From the NCBI GenBank assembly GCA_944391225.1, contig CALXSS010000002.1, positions 17,414 through 81,413 of the forward strand: a stretch of 64,000 nt of DNA, written 5' to 3'. This DNA is from an uncultured Clostridia bacterium. GTDB lineage: Bacteria; Bacillota; Clostridia; UBA1381. Below the pieces are notes generated by a model. The model saw nothing but the letters and a program-made list of their open reading frames with translations. It was not told the DNA's origin and made no database searches. Shown in pieces: positions 62,368-64,000 of the stretch (position 1 is its first letter; each line of letters begins with the position of its first letter). The translations under genes were made by a program, and so were the position numbers.

Positions 62368-62859
62368 ATGGAATATTTAATTCGGCCTATGAAACAGGAT
62401 GAATATGGTTTGCTTGAAGATTTTTTATATCATGCCATATTTGTCCCGGATTGGTATAAAGATCCCGTACCCAGATCAGTTATATATGAACCGGAGCTAT
62501 GGTGCACGATTGAGAATTTTGGACAATCTAAAGACGATTTCTGTCTGGTTGCAGAAGCGGATGAAAAAATAGTGGGTGCAGTTTGGGTGCGGACATCAAA
62601 GCAATACGGGCACATTGATGATAAAACCCCTTGCTTTTCTATTTCCTTGTATCCTGAATACCGAAACCAAGGCATTGGTACAGAGCTTATGAAGAAGATG
62701 ATTAAGTTTTTGACGGAGAAAGGATATAACAGGGCTTCTTTATCGGTACAAAAAGAAAACTATGCGGTAAGGCTATACAGTAAATTAGGTTTTGAAACTA
62801 TAGAAGAAAATAACGGTGAGTGTGTTATGGTAAAAGAACTCAATTGTGCGGAGGAATAA
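62368..62859 (+). CDS. GNAT family N-acetyltransferase
   Basis: Acetyltransferase of 163 residues: YLIRPMKQDEYGLLEDF at the start, SISLYPEYRNQGIGTELMKKMI with the R/QxxGxG/A acetyl-CoA loop, and SVQKENYAVRLYSKLGFETIEEN. The substrate is unknown. Its stop is 1 bp before the next start. Confidence 0.83.
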   Translation: MEYLIRPMKQDEYGLLEDFLYHAIFVPDWYKDPVPRSVIYEPELWCTIENFGQSKDDFCLVAEADEKIVGAVWVRTSKQYGHIDDKTPCFSISLYPEYRNQGIGTELMKKMIKFLTEKGYNRASLSVQKENYAVRLYSKLGFETIEENNGECVMVKELNCAEE

Positions 62860-62860
62860 T

Positions 62861-63280
62861 ATGAGTATCAGAGAGCAAAAAATCAGATTATGGTTTGATA
62901 TGTGGCTTCAAAAAAGGGATCTTGGAATTTTAGATTTGTTTTCGGATGATGCTGTATATATTGAAAGCTGGGGACCTGAATATAAAGGCGCAAAAAAGAT
63001 AAAACACTGGTTTGATGAATGGAACACACGCGGAACAGTTCTCGTATGGGACATTAAACAAATGATTTATACCGAGGATCAAACCATTGTAGAGTGGTAC
63101 TTTGAAAATAAGACGAATGACGGAAAAGTTGAAGCATTTGATGGAGTTTCCATTGTTCGTTGGTCAAAAGATGATAAAATAGAATTTTTAAAGGAATTCG
63201 GATGTAATTGTAACCGCTATGATCCGTACAGAAACGGTGACACTCCGGAATTTTCAGAAGAATCATCTATGTGGTTTTAA
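62861..63280 (+). CDS. NTF2-like (SnoaL-fold) protein
   Basis: Small cone-fold protein of 139 residues, starting MSIREQKIRLWFDMWL. WFDEWNTRGTVLVWDIKQMIY and VEWYFENKTNDGKVEAFDGVSIVRW have the strand pattern of SnoaL/ketosteroid isomerase-like proteins. No catalytic residue is assigned. GGAGGAATAAT precedes the ATG. Confidence 0.75.
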   Translation: MSIREQKIRLWFDMWLQKRDLGILDLFSDDAVYIESWGPEYKGAKKIKHWFDEWNTRGTVLVWDIKQMIYTEDQTIVEWYFENKTNDGKVEAFDGVSIVRWSKDDKIEFLKEFGCNCNRYDPYRNGDTPEFSEESSMWF

Positions 63281-63948
63281 GGAGGATAAAATGTTTTTTT
63301 TCAATAGATGAATGGATGGAAAAGTACATATCAGCAGTGCAGAATCAGTTTCATGATCGAATTTGGTTTCTGGGACTTCAGGGAAGCTATGGACGAGGTG
63401 AGGCGACAGACCAAAGCGATATTGACGTGGTACTGATTTTAGACGCTGTGTCAATAGAAGATTTGGACATCTACAGCAAAATGCTCGATACTCTCCCAAA
63501 TCGGGATAAGGTATGCGGGTTTGTTTCAGGCAAAAATGAATTGCTTTCATGGGAGACGTCAGACTTGTTCCAGTTTTATTATGATACAACCCCTATACTG
63601 GGATCACTGGATGAACTTTTAAATAATATCCATGAAGAAGACATCCGGCGGGCTATTCGTATAGGCGCCTGCGACGTGTATCATATGTGCGTACATAATT
63701 TAGTGCACGAGAAGAGCGAAGATATATTAAAAAGCTTGTATAAATCAGCCTCCTTTGCCCTGCAGGCAATCGGCTTTTTAAAAACAGGCAGATACGAAAA
63801 GAAAAAAGCACAGCTTCTTCCTCTTTTGAATGATAAAGACGAAATTGTTTTAAAAACCGGTATAGAGTTAAAAAACAAAGAAAATCTGTCAGATCAAGAA
63901 TTCACAGATTATTCTGAGTTATTGTGTTCTTGTCAAGCAAAATTGTAA
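63271..63948 (+). CDS. Nucleotidyltransferase-domain protein, probable start-proximal frameshift
   Basis: Protein of 225 residues with GLQGSYGRGEATDQSDIDVVLI, the GSxxxG...DxD motif of pol-beta-type nucleotidyltransferases such as the aminoglycoside adenylyltransferase or MNT family. An AGGAGG followed by ATG at 63291 would be the natural start, but the ATG is followed by eight T and runs into TGA after six codons. With seven T it would read MFFSIDEWMEK and stay open. The listed GTG at 63271 keeps the frame but overlaps the previous gene. HEPN-like helices lie in the C-terminal half. Confidence 0.65.
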   Translation: MVLRRIKCFFSIDEWMEKYISAVQNQFHDRIWFLGLQGSYGRGEATDQSDIDVVLILDAVSIEDLDIYSKMLDTLPNRDKVCGFVSGKNELLSWETSDLFQFYYDTTPILGSLDELLNNIHEEDIRRAIRIGACDVYHMCVHNLVHEKSEDILKSLYKSASFALQAIGFLKTGRYEKKKAQLLPLLNDKDEIVLKTGIELKNKENLSDQEFTDYSELLCSCQAKL

Positions 63949-64000
63949 CACTTCTGTCCAAAATTTTTCTGAAAAACTCCGCATTTATTCCACGGTCAGC

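Noticed and set aside
60690..62859. Three GNAT genes as a recent tandem duplication
   Set aside because: The three proteins share only family motifs and differ along their length, so recent duplication is unlikely.
59766..63948. Integron-like cassette array
   Set aside because: No attC-like imperfect palindromes recur between the genes, and neighbouring genes overlap.

Overview
The window looks like a chromosomal segment of a low-to-mid GC anaerobic Firmicute of class Clostridia. Supporting evidence is the rpmG-secE-nusG-rplK-rplA-rplJ-rplL cluster with an L10 leader, SpoVG, strong AGGAGG ribosome binding sites, many TTGACA-17-TATAAT promoters, tRNAs with encoded CCA ends, and clostridial secreted proteins. 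GH43, alpha-galacturonidase-like GH4 and large secreted proteins suggest a commensal feeding on plant polysaccharides, perhaps pectin. That lifestyle is an inference. Most of the window is housekeeping DNA. The last 5 kb is an AT-rich accessory cluster.

Layout. 0-6 kb: one copy of a 273-bp dispersed palindromic repeat, three secreted transglutaminase-fold proteins on the minus strand, and five tRNA genes (Val, Asp, Phe, Gly, Cys). 6-12 kb: a P-type Ca2+-ATPase, a decayed RAYT-type transposase followed by a second copy of the repeat, a polysaccharide deacetylase and a GH43 enzyme. 12-17.4 kb: a tandem OB-fold ssDNA-binding protein, a small membrane protein with valS, and folC with a 35-residue membrane peptide. 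17.5-22 kb: a minus-strand operon of a secreted protein, an ABC ATPase, an ABC-2 permease, a histidine kinase and a response regulator. 22-27 kb: the ribosomal protein cluster ending in yceD-rpmF rather than rpoBC, with a 113-bp tandem repeat between rplA and rplJ. 27-37.3 kb: DUF421, an rRNA methyltransferase, coaBC, trmB, a 1712-residue secreted beta-helix protein and the GH4 enzyme.

37.3-46 kb: the third copy of the 273-bp repeat, lysS with a structured 340-bp insertion in its upstream region, a secreted glucosaminidase, an AEC transporter, a B12-type radical SAM protein, hpt, and a secreted protein that appears to lack a normal start codon. 46.5-51 kb: a compact operon panB-panC-panD-lrgA-lrgB-G3E GTPase. 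51.5-59 kb: spoVG, murC, a membrane protein with a repeated LW motif in its tail, a CmpB-like membrane protein, an HD protein, a TtcA-type tRNA thiolase and a phosphohexomutase. 59-64 kb: an orphan hypothetical, a small HTH regulator, a lipoprotein, three GNAT acetyltransferases, a flavodoxin, an NTF2-like protein and a nucleotidyltransferase with an 8-T tract at its start.

The best candidate for something undescribed is the element at 39291-39630. It has 9-bp terminal inverted repeats, sits between perfect 11-bp direct repeats, and carries two homologous four-way-junction folds whose stems differ by compensatory changes. Also worth a second look are the 273-bp repeat family and its link to the decayed RAYT, the 113-bp repeats inside the ribosomal protein operon, the coupling of panBCD to lrgAB, the repeated LW motif, and the apparent AUA start at 44902.
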